A DNA stretch of 64,000 nucleotides, taken from Mycobacterium dioxanotrophicus. GTDB lineage: Bacteria > Actinomycetota > Actinomycetes > Mycobacteriales > Mycobacteriaceae. This document shows, piece after piece, positions 52,574 through 60,316 of this stretch. Under the pieces are notes generated by a model. The model was not told where the DNA came from. It made no database searches and was given only the letters and a program-made list of their open reading frames with translations. Made by a program: the position numbers and the translations under genes. The stretch's first letter is position 1; every line of letters starts with the position of its first letter. The stretch lies in NCBI RefSeq assembly GCF_002157835.1, contig NZ_CP020809.1:2666001-2730000 (forward strand). The letters are read 5' to 3'.

Positions 52574-53140
52574 GACGGAGCGGCTGAGTCTCTGGGGGAC
52601 CGGATCCTCGATGCGGCCGCCAGCTGCGTACTGGCCTACGGCATCGACCGGGTCACCTTGGCCGAGATCGCGCGCCGCGCCGGCGTCAGCCGACCTACCG
52701 TCTACCGCCGCTTCCCGGACACCCGCTCGATCTTGGCGGCGCTGCTCACCGCGCGGATCGTGCACGTGCTCGACGACGTCGAGAGCACGGGATCCGGGCG
52801 TGAACCCTTGGTGGCCCGGATCGTTCGGGTCGCGCAACGGCTGCGGCACGACGAGGTGATCATGGCGGTGCTGCACACCGCGCCGGAGCTGGCCATGGTG
52901 TACATCGCAGAGCGACTGGGCACCAGCCAACAGATCCTGATCGACGCGGTGGCCGGCGAGCTCAAGCTCGCGCAGGAAGACGGCAGCGTACGCGGAGGCG
53001 ACCCGCGTCAACTTGCCACCATGTGCCTGCTGATCACGCAGTCGGCGATCCAGTCGGCGCAGATGGTGGAGCCGATCCTGGATGCCGACGCGCTCGCCCG
53101 TGAACTGACCCTCGCACTGAACGGATACCTCGCGCCATGA
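52556..53140 (+). CDS. TetR-family regulator (Rv2250c-type)
   Basis: A 194-residue TetR regulator with helix-turn-helix VTLAEIARRAGVSRPTVYRRFPDTRSILAALL at about 33-64. The start ATG 52556 is probably leaderless. It overlaps glpD by ATGA (53137-53140), so regulator and glpD are coupled. It likely controls the divergent oxidase/diacylglycerol kinase pair and its own operon by the dyad at its start codon. The gene order matches Rv2250c next to Rv2249c (glpD1). Confidence 0.88.
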   Translation: MVSISNDGAAESLGDRILDAAASCVLAYGIDRVTLAEIARRAGVSRPTVYRRFPDTRSILAALLTARIVHVLDDVESTGSGREPLVARIVRVAQRLRHDEVIMAVLHTAPELAMVYIAERLGTSQQILIDAVAGELKLAQEDGSVRGGDPRQLATMCLLITQSAIQSAQMVEPILDADALARELTLALNGYLAP

Positions 53141-54714
53141 GCCGCTCCGCCGCACTCAACCGGGCCCGCCGCGTGAACGAACTCGCCGCGCTGGCCGATG
53201 GTGAACAGCTCGATGTGCTCGTCATCGGTGGTGGCATCACCGGCGCAGGCATCGCGCTGGATGCCGCCACCCGCGGGCTGAGCGTTGCCCTGGTGGAAAA
53301 ACACGATGTCGCCTTCGGCACCAGCAGGTGGAGCTCCAAACTGGTGCACGGCGGGCTGCGCTACCTCGCGACCGGAAACGTCGGGATCGCGCGGCGCAGC
53401 GCCATCGAACGTGGAATCCTCATGACCCGCAACGCTCCTCACCTCGTCAAGGCCATGCCGCAGCTGGTGCCGCTGTTGCCGTCGATGAGCGGCCCGTCGC
53501 GGGCGCTGGTCCGCACCGGATTCGTCGCCGGGGACGGTTTGCGCAGGCTCGCCGGAACTCCCGCCACGGTATTGCCGCGGTCACGGCGGGTGGACGCCGC
53601 CCGCGCGGTCGAGTTGGCGCCCACTGTGCGTACCGACGGTCTGGACGGCGCATTTCTGGCCTACGACGGTCAGCTCATCGACGACGCCCGGCTGGTGGTC
53701 GCCGTCGCCCGTACCGCAGCCCAACACGGCGCCAAGATCCTGACCAGGCTCGCTGCCACTGGCGCACAACGCAATTCGGTCACGCTGACCGAGCAGGTCA
53801 CGGGCGAGACGTTCGACGTGACCGCCCGTGCCGTGATCAATGCCACCGGCGTCTGGGCAGGCGAGGTGGACCCGTCCATCACGCTGCGACCGAGCCGCGG
53901 CACGCATCTGGTGTTCGATGCCGCGGCCTTCGGCAATCCGACTGCGGCGCTGACCGTGCCGATTCCGGGAGAGTTGAACCGGTTCGTCTTCGCGATGCCC
54001 GAACAGCTCGGCCGGGTATACCTCGGACTTACCGACGAAGATGCCCCCGGTCCCATACCCGATGTGCCGCAACCGACTCCGGGTGAGATCACCTTTCTGC
54101 TGGACACGGTGAACGGCGCATTGGCCACGGCACTGACCCCTGGTGACGTGCGCGGCGCCTACGCGGGGCTGCGGCCCCTGATCGAGGGCACCGCGGACGC
54201 GAGGAGCACCGGGGGCACCGCGGACGCGAGGGGTGCCGGGAGTACCGCCGACGTCTCCCGTGAGCATGCCGTCGTCGAGTCACCCGACGGTGTGCTGAGT
54301 GTCATCGGCGGCAAGCTTACGGAATACCGGTATATGGCCCAGGACGTCCTGGACCGCGCGGTCGCGCTGCGCGGCTTGCCCGCCACCGCGTGCCGCACCC
54401 GCAATCTGCCCCTGGTGGGCGCCCCGGCCAATCCGGTGTCGACGTTGCGCGCGCCGATGGAGCTGCCACTGTCCCTGGTGGCCCGCTACGGAGCCGAGGC
54501 GCCCAACGTCGTCGCGCAAGCCGGCTGCGACCGCCCGACCGAGCGTGTGGCTGACGGGATCGACGTGACGCGAGCGGAGTTCGAATACGCCGTGACGCAC
54601 GAGGGCGCGCTGACCGTCGACGACATCCTGGATCGGCGCACCCGCATCGGCCTGGTGGCCGACGACCGGGCCCGGGCGGCGGAGGTTGCCGCGGAGTTCC
54701 TGGCGCGGGTGTGA
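53137..54714 (+). CDS. glpD: Aerobic glycerol-3-phosphate dehydrogenase
   Basis: A 525-residue FAD enzyme that oxidises glycerol-3-phosphate to dihydroxyacetone phosphate and passes electrons to the quinone pool at the membrane. The FAD motif is VLVIGGGITGAGIALDAATRG near residue 28, and the family segments SSKLVHGGLRYL, NATGVWAGEVD and VIGGKLTEYRYMA follow. The C-terminal domain is present. A loop after GLRPLIEG (residues 351-374) contains a nine-residue tandem repeat not seen in ordinary GlpD. Coupled to the TetR gene upstream. Equivalent to Rv2249c (glpD1). Confidence 0.92.
   Translation: MSRSAALNRARRVNELAALADGEQLDVLVIGGGITGAGIALDAATRGLSVALVEKHDVAFGTSRWSSKLVHGGLRYLATGNVGIARRSAIERGILMTRNAPHLVKAMPQLVPLLPSMSGPSRALVRTGFVAGDGLRRLAGTPATVLPRSRRVDAARAVELAPTVRTDGLDGAFLAYDGQLIDDARLVVAVARTAAQHGAKILTRLAATGAQRNSVTLTEQVTGETFDVTARAVINATGVWAGEVDPSITLRPSRGTHLVFDAAAFGNPTAALTVPIPGELNRFVFAMPEQLGRVYLGLTDEDAPGPIPDVPQPTPGEITFLLDTVNGALATALTPGDVRGAYAGLRPLIEGTADARSTGGTADARGAGSTADVSREHAVVESPDGVLSVIGGKLTEYRYMAQDVLDRAVALRGLPATACRTRNLPLVGAPANPVSTLRAPMELPLSLVARYGAEAPNVVAQAGCDRPTERVADGIDVTRAEFEYAVTHEGALTVDDILDRRTRIGLVADDRARAAEVAAEFLARV
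54187..54258 (+). repeat. In-frame 27-base tandem repeat inside glpD
   Basis: Two units of 27 bases at 54187-54213 and 54214-54240, coding GTADARSTG and GTADARGAG, are followed by a decayed third unit STADVS. The repeats lie in a surface loop between GLRPL and the FAD-binding C-terminal segment. Length change is by 9 residues, so the frame is kept. Confidence 0.8.
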
Positions 54715-54731
54715 CCGCAGGTATATTGAGG

Positions 54732-54749
54732 CGGAACTGATCCGTATCG
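54732..54749. promoter_or_regulatory. Degenerate TetR site before the TetR gene at 54765
   Basis: CGGAACTG, AT, CCGTATCG has a left arm identical to the strong site at 55427, and a right arm that matches at 5 of 8 positions. Likely the regulator's own weaker site, 15 bases before its start. Confidence 0.5.
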
Positions 54750-54764
54750 ACAGGATGGTCCGTC

Positions 54765-55385
54765 ATGGCAGGTGCTGCGTCGACATCGAGCCCGCGGCGC
54801 AGCCCGGGGCGCCTGGACCGCTCTCGTGACCCGCAGATTCTCGATGCAGCCCTGCGGGGTGTGGCAGAACTGGGGTATGACCGGCTCACCATGGACGACA
54901 TCGCGGCGCGGGCCGGCGTGGGCAAAGCGGCGATCTATCGGCGGTGGCCGTCGAAGCCCGTCGTGATCGCCGATGCGATCGCGCACTGGCGGCGCCGTCA
55001 GGGTTCGGTCGAACTACCCGACACGGGAAGCCTGCGCGGCGACATCGAAGCGATCGTCGCTGCGGTACCCGAATTCGACGACGCTGGGCTGAGCACGATT
55101 CAGGTGATTGTCGGGGTCGCGACGGCCGCGATGCACGATCCCGTCCTTGCGGCCGCCTTGGACGACCTTGTGCTCTCCCCTCCTCGCCAGATGATCCGGC
55201 TGCTGCTCGACCATGCGCAGGCGCGTGGCGAGATCCCGTCCGGGCGCGACCTGAGCCTGATACCGGACGTGGCGCTGGGCCTCAACGTGGTGCGGGTGAT
55301 CACCGGGCGGCCGATCGACCGGGTCTTCGTGCGGCGGGTGCTCGAGGACGTCATCCTGCCGCTCGCCGGCGCACCGGCGCCGTAG
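54765..55385 (+). CDS. TetR-family regulator of the downstream monooxygenase
   Basis: A 206-residue TetR regulator with an extra basic N-terminus (SPRRSPGRLDRSRDPQIL) and helix-turn-helix LTMDDIAARAGVGKAAIYRRWPSKPVVIADAI near residues 41-72. The start ATG 54765 lacks a clear ribosome site. A perfect 18-base dyad CGGAACTG-AA-CAGTTCCG lies in front of the next gene, and a degenerate copy lies in front of this one. So it most likely controls both, with the monooxygenase as its target. Confidence 0.87.
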   Translation: MAGAASTSSPRRSPGRLDRSRDPQILDAALRGVAELGYDRLTMDDIAARAGVGKAAIYRRWPSKPVVIADAIAHWRRRQGSVELPDTGSLRGDIEAIVAAVPEFDDAGLSTIQVIVGVATAAMHDPVLAAALDDLVLSPPRQMIRLLLDHAQARGEIPSGRDLSLIPDVALGLNVVRVITGRPIDRVFVRRVLEDVILPLAGAPAP

Positions 55386-55426
55386 CGGTTGCCAGGCGCA
55401 GCCCGCAGTGCCAGAGTGGACCTAGG

Positions 55427-55444
55427 CGGAACTGAACAGTTCCG
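55427..55444. promoter_or_regulatory. Perfect TetR operator CGGAACTG-AA-CAGTTCCG
   Basis: Two 8-base arms with a 2-base centre, all 16 paired, 15 bases before ATG 55460. It overlaps where the promoter and leader must be, so binding should block transcription. Confidence 0.75.
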
Positions 55445-55459
55445 TGTGGAGGAGGGGCC

Positions 55460-57031
55460 ATGAACGAGGTTCGAGTCCCGGTACTGATCGTCGGCGCGGG
55501 GGTCGCGGGGCTGGCCTGCGCGGACCTGCTGGCTCAGCACGGCGTCGAATCGATGCTGGTGGAAAAACGGCGTGAGGCCTTCGTCTACCCGAAGGCCCGC
55601 AATATCACCTGCCGCACGCTCGAGATCCTGCGGTCACTGGGCTTGGGTGACCAGGTGCACGCGGTGGCCGACGGCGTTACCAGCATGATGCTCAAACCGA
55701 CGCTGAACAGCCCGTCGGCCGAGCCGGCGATGGACGTCGACGCGATCTTCGCCGTGTTCGACGGCCTCAGTCCCGAACCGGTTGCCCAGTACTGCCCGCA
55801 GAGCCACCTGGAACCCATGCTGCTCAACGACATTCGTCGTCGCGGGAGCCGGGTTCGGTACGGCACCAGCCTGGTGGGCTTCACAGAGAAACCTGACGGC
55901 GTCACCGCCGAGCTGAGCTCGGAGGTCGGTAGCCAGACGGTGCACGCCGACTATCTGATCGCCGCGGACGGGGTACGCAGCCCGATCCGGACCATGCTCG
56001 GCACCGGCACCTCAGGCTACGGGGCGCTGCCGATCTTCGTGGTGTTCATCTACTTCCGGGCTCCGTGGCGATCACTCGTGCCCGAGTTGGGTGAAGGCGA
56101 CGCGATCCAGGTGCGCAACCCCGACGCGGACGGCATCTTCCTCGTCGTCGAGGGCGACCGCGGCATGTTCATCACCACCTATCTGCCCGAACGCGGTGAA
56201 TCTGCCGAGCAGTTCACTGCCGAACACTGCCGCGACATTCTCGTCGCGGCGATCGGTGAACCGATGGACGTGGAGATCATCGAGGTGGCGCCGTGGCAGC
56301 CCTACGAACGGGTGGCCGATCAATTTCGCACGGGACGAACATATCTCGTGGGCGACGCGGCGCACACCATGCCGCCGTTCAAGGCCGGCGGCGCGAACAC
56401 CGCGATCCAGAGTGCACACAACCTCGCCTGGAAGTTGGCGGCCGTCCATCACGGCATCGCGGGCCCCGGCCTGCTCGCGACCTATCACGACGAGCGGTAT
56501 CCGATCGGCCGGTTCGCCGCCCGCCAGTCGCTCATCGGGCCGCCGCTGGCGCTGCTCAAGCTGGATGGCACGTCGCCCGGCCTGGCCGCCGGAGAAGAGG
56601 CGCCGCTGTTCACGATGGTGCTCGGCTACCAATACCATTCTGCGGCAGTGGCTTCCGACGCCACACCGCCCGGCACCGTGACCTTCGTCGACGAGTTGAC
56701 CGGCCAACCGGGCACCCGCATGCCGCACATCTGGCTGCCCCGCGACGGGGACCGGGTGTCAACGTTGGACTTGATCGACTCCGGATTCGCGGTGTTCACC
56801 GCGGGGGATCCGGCGGCGTGGACGGCCGCCGCCGCGCGGGTGGCGGCCACCTTCGGGGTGGAGGTCACGGTGCATGCGCTGGGCGACGACGGGGCTGCGC
56901 ACACCGGGCTCGGTGCCGGCGGCGCGCTGCTGGTGCGGCCCGACGACTTCGTCGGCTGGCGTACCGAGACCCTGCCCTCGGACCCGGAAACCGCTCTGCG
57001 TCAATCACTTTCCGCGATCCTCGACCGTTGA
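55460..57031 (+). CDS. FAD-dependent aromatic/polyketide-type monooxygenase
   Basis: A 523-residue class A flavoprotein monooxygenase of the PheA/RdmE type with a C-terminal thioredoxin-like domain. The FAD motif is VPVLIVGAGVAGLACADLLAQHG (residues 6-28), DG is in LIAADGVRSPIR near 170, and the ribityl motif is YLVGDAAHTMPPFKAGGANTAIQSAHNL near 298. It hydroxylates a phenol or polyketide ring using NAD(P)H and oxygen. The start ATG 55460 has a strong GGAGGAGGGGCC site. The upstream TetR and the perfect dyad suggest substrate-induced control. It overlaps the convergent LysR gene by 27 bases. Confidence 0.88.
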   Translation: MNEVRVPVLIVGAGVAGLACADLLAQHGVESMLVEKRREAFVYPKARNITCRTLEILRSLGLGDQVHAVADGVTSMMLKPTLNSPSAEPAMDVDAIFAVFDGLSPEPVAQYCPQSHLEPMLLNDIRRRGSRVRYGTSLVGFTEKPDGVTAELSSEVGSQTVHADYLIAADGVRSPIRTMLGTGTSGYGALPIFVVFIYFRAPWRSLVPELGEGDAIQVRNPDADGIFLVVEGDRGMFITTYLPERGESAEQFTAEHCRDILVAAIGEPMDVEIIEVAPWQPYERVADQFRTGRTYLVGDAAHTMPPFKAGGANTAIQSAHNLAWKLAAVHHGIAGPGLLATYHDERYPIGRFAARQSLIGPPLALLKLDGTSPGLAAGEEAPLFTMVLGYQYHSAAVASDATPPGTVTFVDELTGQPGTRMPHIWLPRDGDRVSTLDLIDSGFAVFTAGDPAAWTAAAARVAATFGVEVTVHALGDDGAAHTGLGAGGALLVRPDDFVGWRTETLPSDPETALRQSLSAILDR

Positions 57032-57910
57032 GTGCGGTTCGTCGGCGAGGATCGCGTCGCGTACCGCCGAGGCGGTGTGACGCTGCCATAGCGCCTGGAT
57101 GGGTACCAGCAGCGGCGGATCCAGGTCGATGACCGCGACCCGTCCGGCGATGGCGGGACCGGCCGGCGTCGTGACGAACGCGACCGCGCCGGTGGTGAGT
57201 GGCGCGGCGACCGTGGCCGCCCCCTGGACCCGGCTCACCACGTAGTCGGGTTCGAATCCGGCGCGGCGGCAGGCGCCCATCAGAAAGTCGCTGTAGTAGG
57301 ACGCGCCCGGTGGCGCCCACAGGGTGATCCGCTCGCCGGCCACCTCGGTGATGTCTGCCGTCGCGCGGCGCGCCAGCGGGTGCTCGGCCGGCACCGCCAG
57401 TCGCACCCGGTCGTAACCCACGACGGCGGTGGCCAACTCGCTGGTGGGTACCACGGCGCGGCGCAGTCCCAGCGCCACCGTGCCGTCCAACACTGCGTCG
57501 ACGAGTTGATCGGGGTAGAGCTGCCGGAACGTGAACGACGTGTCCCCGCAGGCCGTGATCGCCCGTTCCAGCCGGGTGTACACCTCGGCGCCACTCAGGG
57601 CAGGGGTGTGGCCGACGACGTAGACCTCGTCGGTGCCTGCGGCCTGCCGCACCCGTTCGGAGACCGTGCGGGCGGCGGCGAGCAGAACCCGGCCCTCGCT
57701 GCGCAGCAACTCGCCGGCCCGGGTCAGGGCGACCCGCCGGCCCTCGCGGACGAACAGTGTGGTGGCGAGCTCTTTCTCCAGCTGAGCAACCGAGCTGCTG
57801 AGCGCCTGCTGGCTCAGGTGCAGCTCATCGGCGGCCCGGGTGAAGCCCCCGGCTTCGGCGACCGCGATGAAATGACGCAAACGCCGTAGGTCGGGGATGC
57901 GCTCGCTCAT
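57005..57910 (-). CDS. LysR-family transcriptional regulator
   Basis: A 301-residue LysR regulator. The N-terminal helix-turn-helix is LRRLRHFIAVAEAGGFTRAADELHLSQQALSSSVAQLEKELATTLFVR (first 55 residues) and the C-terminal part is a substrate-binding, two-lobe sensor. The start ATG 57910 has no obvious ribosome site. It is divergent from the SDR gene at 57998, so it should control that gene and itself; two dyads are seen in the spacer. The 3' end overlaps the monooxygenase gene. Confidence 0.88.
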   Translation of the reverse strand: MSERIPDLRRLRHFIAVAEAGGFTRAADELHLSQQALSSSVAQLEKELATTLFVREGRRVALTRAGELLRSEGRVLLAAARTVSERVRQAAGTDEVYVVGHTPALSGAEVYTRLERAITACGDTSFTFRQLYPDQLVDAVLDGTVALGLRRAVVPTSELATAVVGYDRVRLAVPAEHPLARRATADITEVAGERITLWAPPGASYYSDFLMGACRRAGFEPDYVVSRVQGAATVAAPLTTGAVAFVTTPAGPAIAGRVAVIDLDPPLLVPIQALWQRHTASAVRDAILADEPHSTVEDRGK

Positions 57911-57925
57911 CGCGCCAGCCTACCT

Positions 57926-57976
57926 ACAAGGGATCCTTGTTGAAAGGTCGAATTTTTGCGTTACTCATTTGTGAGT
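57926..57976. promoter_or_regulatory. LysR intergenic dyads
   Basis: ACAAGG-GAT-CCTTGT at 57926-57940 and ACTCA-TTTG-TGAGT at 57963-57976 are perfect dyads in the 87-base spacer between the LysR (57910) and SDR (57998) genes. The first is T-N11-A-like and fits a LysR recognition site; the second may be an activation site or a second regulator. Confidence 0.55.
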
Positions 57977-57997
57977 TTGCTGGCTAGCCTCGGAGCC

Positions 57998-58747
57998 ATG
58001 AGCAAACTGGAAGGTAAATCCGCGATCGTTGCCGCAGGCGCCAAGAACCTGGGCGGTCTGATCAGCACCACACTCGCCGAGCGCGGCGTCAACGTCGCCG
58101 TCCACTACAACAGCGCGTCCAGCGAGGCGGACGCCGACAAGACGGTGGCCGCGGTGCAGGGCGCCGGAGTGAAGGCCATCAAGGTGCAAGGCGATCTGAC
58201 CGTGCCGGCCAACGTCGAGAAGCTCTTCGACGCCGCGGTCGACGCGTTCGGCAGCGTCGACATCGCGATCAACACCGTGGGCAAGGTGCTGCGCAAGCCG
58301 TTCGTGGAAACCACTGAGGCCGAATACGATTCGATGTTCGACATCAACGCCAAGGCGGCTTACTTCTTCCTGCAGCAGGCCGGCAAGCGCCTGGCCGACA
58401 ACGGTTCGGTGGTCACCATCGTCACCGCGCTGCTGGCGGCCTATACCGACGGCTACTCGACCTACGCCGGCTCGAAGAGCCCGGTCGAACACTTCACCCG
58501 TGCGGCGTCCAAGGAGTTCGGGGTGCGTGGCATCAACGTCAACAACGTCGCGCCCGGCCCGATGGACACCCCGTTCTTCTACCCGCAGGAGACGCCCGAG
58601 CGCGTCGAGTTCCACAAGTCGCAGGCCATGGGCAACCGGTTGACCGAGATCACCGACATCGCGCCGCTGGTCGTGTTCCTCGCCGGTGACGGGCACTGGA
58701 TCAACGGGCAGACCATCTTCGCCAACGGCGGCTACACCACGCGGTAG
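57998..58747 (+). CDS. Short-chain dehydrogenase/reductase
   Basis: A 249-residue SDR. The start ATG 57998 follows CGGAGCC; an in-frame start at 57956 would lie in the dyad. The first nucleotide motif is altered, VAAGAKNLGG in place of TGxxxGxG, so binding of NAD(P) may be unusual. NTVG replaces NNAG, and the active-site region is TALLAAYTDG followed by YAGSK near residue 163. The pattern is found in SDRs active on small sugars or polyols. It is under the divergent LysR. The substrate is unknown. Confidence 0.8.
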   Translation: MSKLEGKSAIVAAGAKNLGGLISTTLAERGVNVAVHYNSASSEADADKTVAAVQGAGVKAIKVQGDLTVPANVEKLFDAAVDAFGSVDIAINTVGKVLRKPFVETTEAEYDSMFDINAKAAYFFLQQAGKRLADNGSVVTIVTALLAAYTDGYSTYAGSKSPVEHFTRAASKEFGVRGINVNNVAPGPMDTPFFYPQETPERVEFHKSQAMGNRLTEITDIAPLVVFLAGDGHWINGQTIFANGGYTTR

Positions 58748-58761
58748 CCGTGCCGAAACGC

Positions 58762-58818
58762 CGAATGGCCAGTTATTGCACGGCTTTTCGCCTTAGATGT
58801 GCAATAACTGGCCATTCG
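58762..58818. repeat. Hairpin repeat element, copy B (perfect 20-bp arms)
   Basis: Arms CGAATGGCCAGTTATTGCAC (58762-58781) and its exact complement (58799-58818) around a 17-base loop. The left arm and loop match copy A at 22453 in TGGCCAGTTAT, CACGG and TTTTCG. It lies between the stops of two convergent genes (58747 and 58833), so it can stop or stabilise both transcripts. Confidence 0.8.
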
Positions 58819-58832
58819 CGCCAGCTGAGTGG

Positions 58833-60260
58833 TTACAGCGGGATGTTCTTGTGGCGGCCGCGGCGGTGCGGCGCCTCAGCCAAGGCCTGGGTGATCTTGC
58901 TGCGGGTGTGGGCCGGGTCGATCTTCTCGTCGACCACGCCGATCTCGATGGCCGAATCCACCCCGCCGGCGATGCGCTCGTGCTCGACCGCCAGCTCCTC
59001 GTGCAGGGCCTCGCGCTCGGCAAGGTCTTCGACGGCAGCCAGCTTCTTCTTGTGCAGGATGCCGACGGCGGCCTTGGCACCCATCACGGCGACCTCGGCG
59101 TCCGGCCACGCGAACACCTTGGTGGCGTTGAGCGACCGCGAGTTCATCGCGATGTAGGCGCCGCCGTAGATCTTGCGGGTCACCAGCGTGACGCGGGGGA
59201 CCGTCGACTCACCGAAGGCGTGCAGCAGCTTGGCGCCGCGTCGCACGACACCGCCCCATTCCTGGTCCACACCGGGCAGGTAGCCGGGCACGTCAACCAG
59301 AACCACCAGCGGGATGCCGAAGGCGTCGCACAGCCGCACGAAACGTGCCGACTTCTCGGCACTTTCGGAGTTCAGGCAGCCGCCCAGGCGCAGCGGGTTG
59401 TTCGCGATCACGCCGACCGAACGCCCGGCCAGCCGGCCCAGGCCCACGACGATCGACGGGGCCCACTTGCCCTGGAACTCCTCGAACGGCACACCCTCGT
59501 CGAGCAGAGCGGTGATCAGCGGGTGCACGTCGTAGGCACGACGGGCCGACTCCGGCAGCAGCGCGTGCAGGTCGGAGTCTCCCGACTCGGCCTTGGTGCG
59601 GTCGAAATGGCCCTGCTGGCAGAACAATCCGACCAGCCGGCGGCCGCGCTCGTAGGCGTCAAGTTCGTCGTCGGCGACGATGTGGCACACGCCGGACTTC
59701 TTGTGGTGGGCGTCGGGGCCGCCCAGCGACACCATGTCGACGTCCTCGCCGGTGACACTGCGCACGACGTCAGGGCCGGTGACGAACACCTTGCTGTCCG
59801 GGGCCATGATGATCACGTCGGTCAGCGCCGGGCCGTAGGCCGCGCCGCCTGCCGCGAAGCCGACGACCACCGAGATCTGCGGGATGTAGCCGGACGCGCG
59901 GATCATCGCCTCGAACACCAGGCCGACGGCATGCAGGGCCCTGACGCCCTCGGCCAGCCGGGCACCGCCGGAGTGCCAGATGCCGACGATCGGGCTCTGG
60001 TCCGCGATGGCGGTGTCGTAGGCGTTGACGATGTGGGCGCAGCCGTCCACACCCATCGCGCCGCCCATCACAGTGCCGTCGGTGCAGAACGCGACGGTCC
60101 GTACACCGTTGACGGTGCCCGCGGCGGCGAGCACACCGGAACGGTCACGCTCGTGCAGCAGTTCGACGTCGCAGCCGTCGTCGAAGAACGTCTTGAGCCG
60201 GAGCAGTGGATCGCGCGGATCGAGTGATTCGGCAGCCGCCTCGGGGGCCATGATGGTCAT
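58833..60260 (-). CDS. accD6: Acetyl/propionyl-CoA carboxylase beta subunit AccD6
   Basis: A 475-residue carboxyltransferase beta subunit that makes malonyl-CoA for FAS-II with the AccA3 subunit. Carboxyltransferase halves are clear: GTVMGGAMGVDGCAHI and the biotin-side ADQSPIVGIWHSGGARLAEGVRAL, then VDVPGYLPGVDQEWGGVVRRGAKLL. The length agrees with mycobacterial AccD6. It is the last gene of the fabD-acpM-kasA-kasB-accD6 operon. The start ATG 60260 (or 60251) lies 56 bases after kasB. A hairpin repeat follows the stop. Confidence 0.95.
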   Translation of the reverse strand: MTIMAPEAAAESLDPRDPLLRLKTFFDDGCDVELLHERDRSGVLAAAGTVNGVRTVAFCTDGTVMGGAMGVDGCAHIVNAYDTAIADQSPIVGIWHSGGARLAEGVRALHAVGLVFEAMIRASGYIPQISVVVGFAAGGAAYGPALTDVIIMAPDSKVFVTGPDVVRSVTGEDVDMVSLGGPDAHHKKSGVCHIVADDELDAYERGRRLVGLFCQQGHFDRTKAESGDSDLHALLPESARRAYDVHPLITALLDEGVPFEEFQGKWAPSIVVGLGRLAGRSVGVIANNPLRLGGCLNSESAEKSARFVRLCDAFGIPLVVLVDVPGYLPGVDQEWGGVVRRGAKLLHAFGESTVPRVTLVTRKIYGGAYIAMNSRSLNATKVFAWPDAEVAVMGAKAAVGILHKKKLAAVEDLAEREALHEELAVEHERIAGGVDSAIEIGVVDEKIDPAHTRSKITQALAEAPHRRGRHKNIPL

Positions 60261-60316
60261 ACAAACCTCCTTGTAGCTGTCGGATGCCGGCCAGCCTTGC
60301 GGGAATACGGTGGGTG

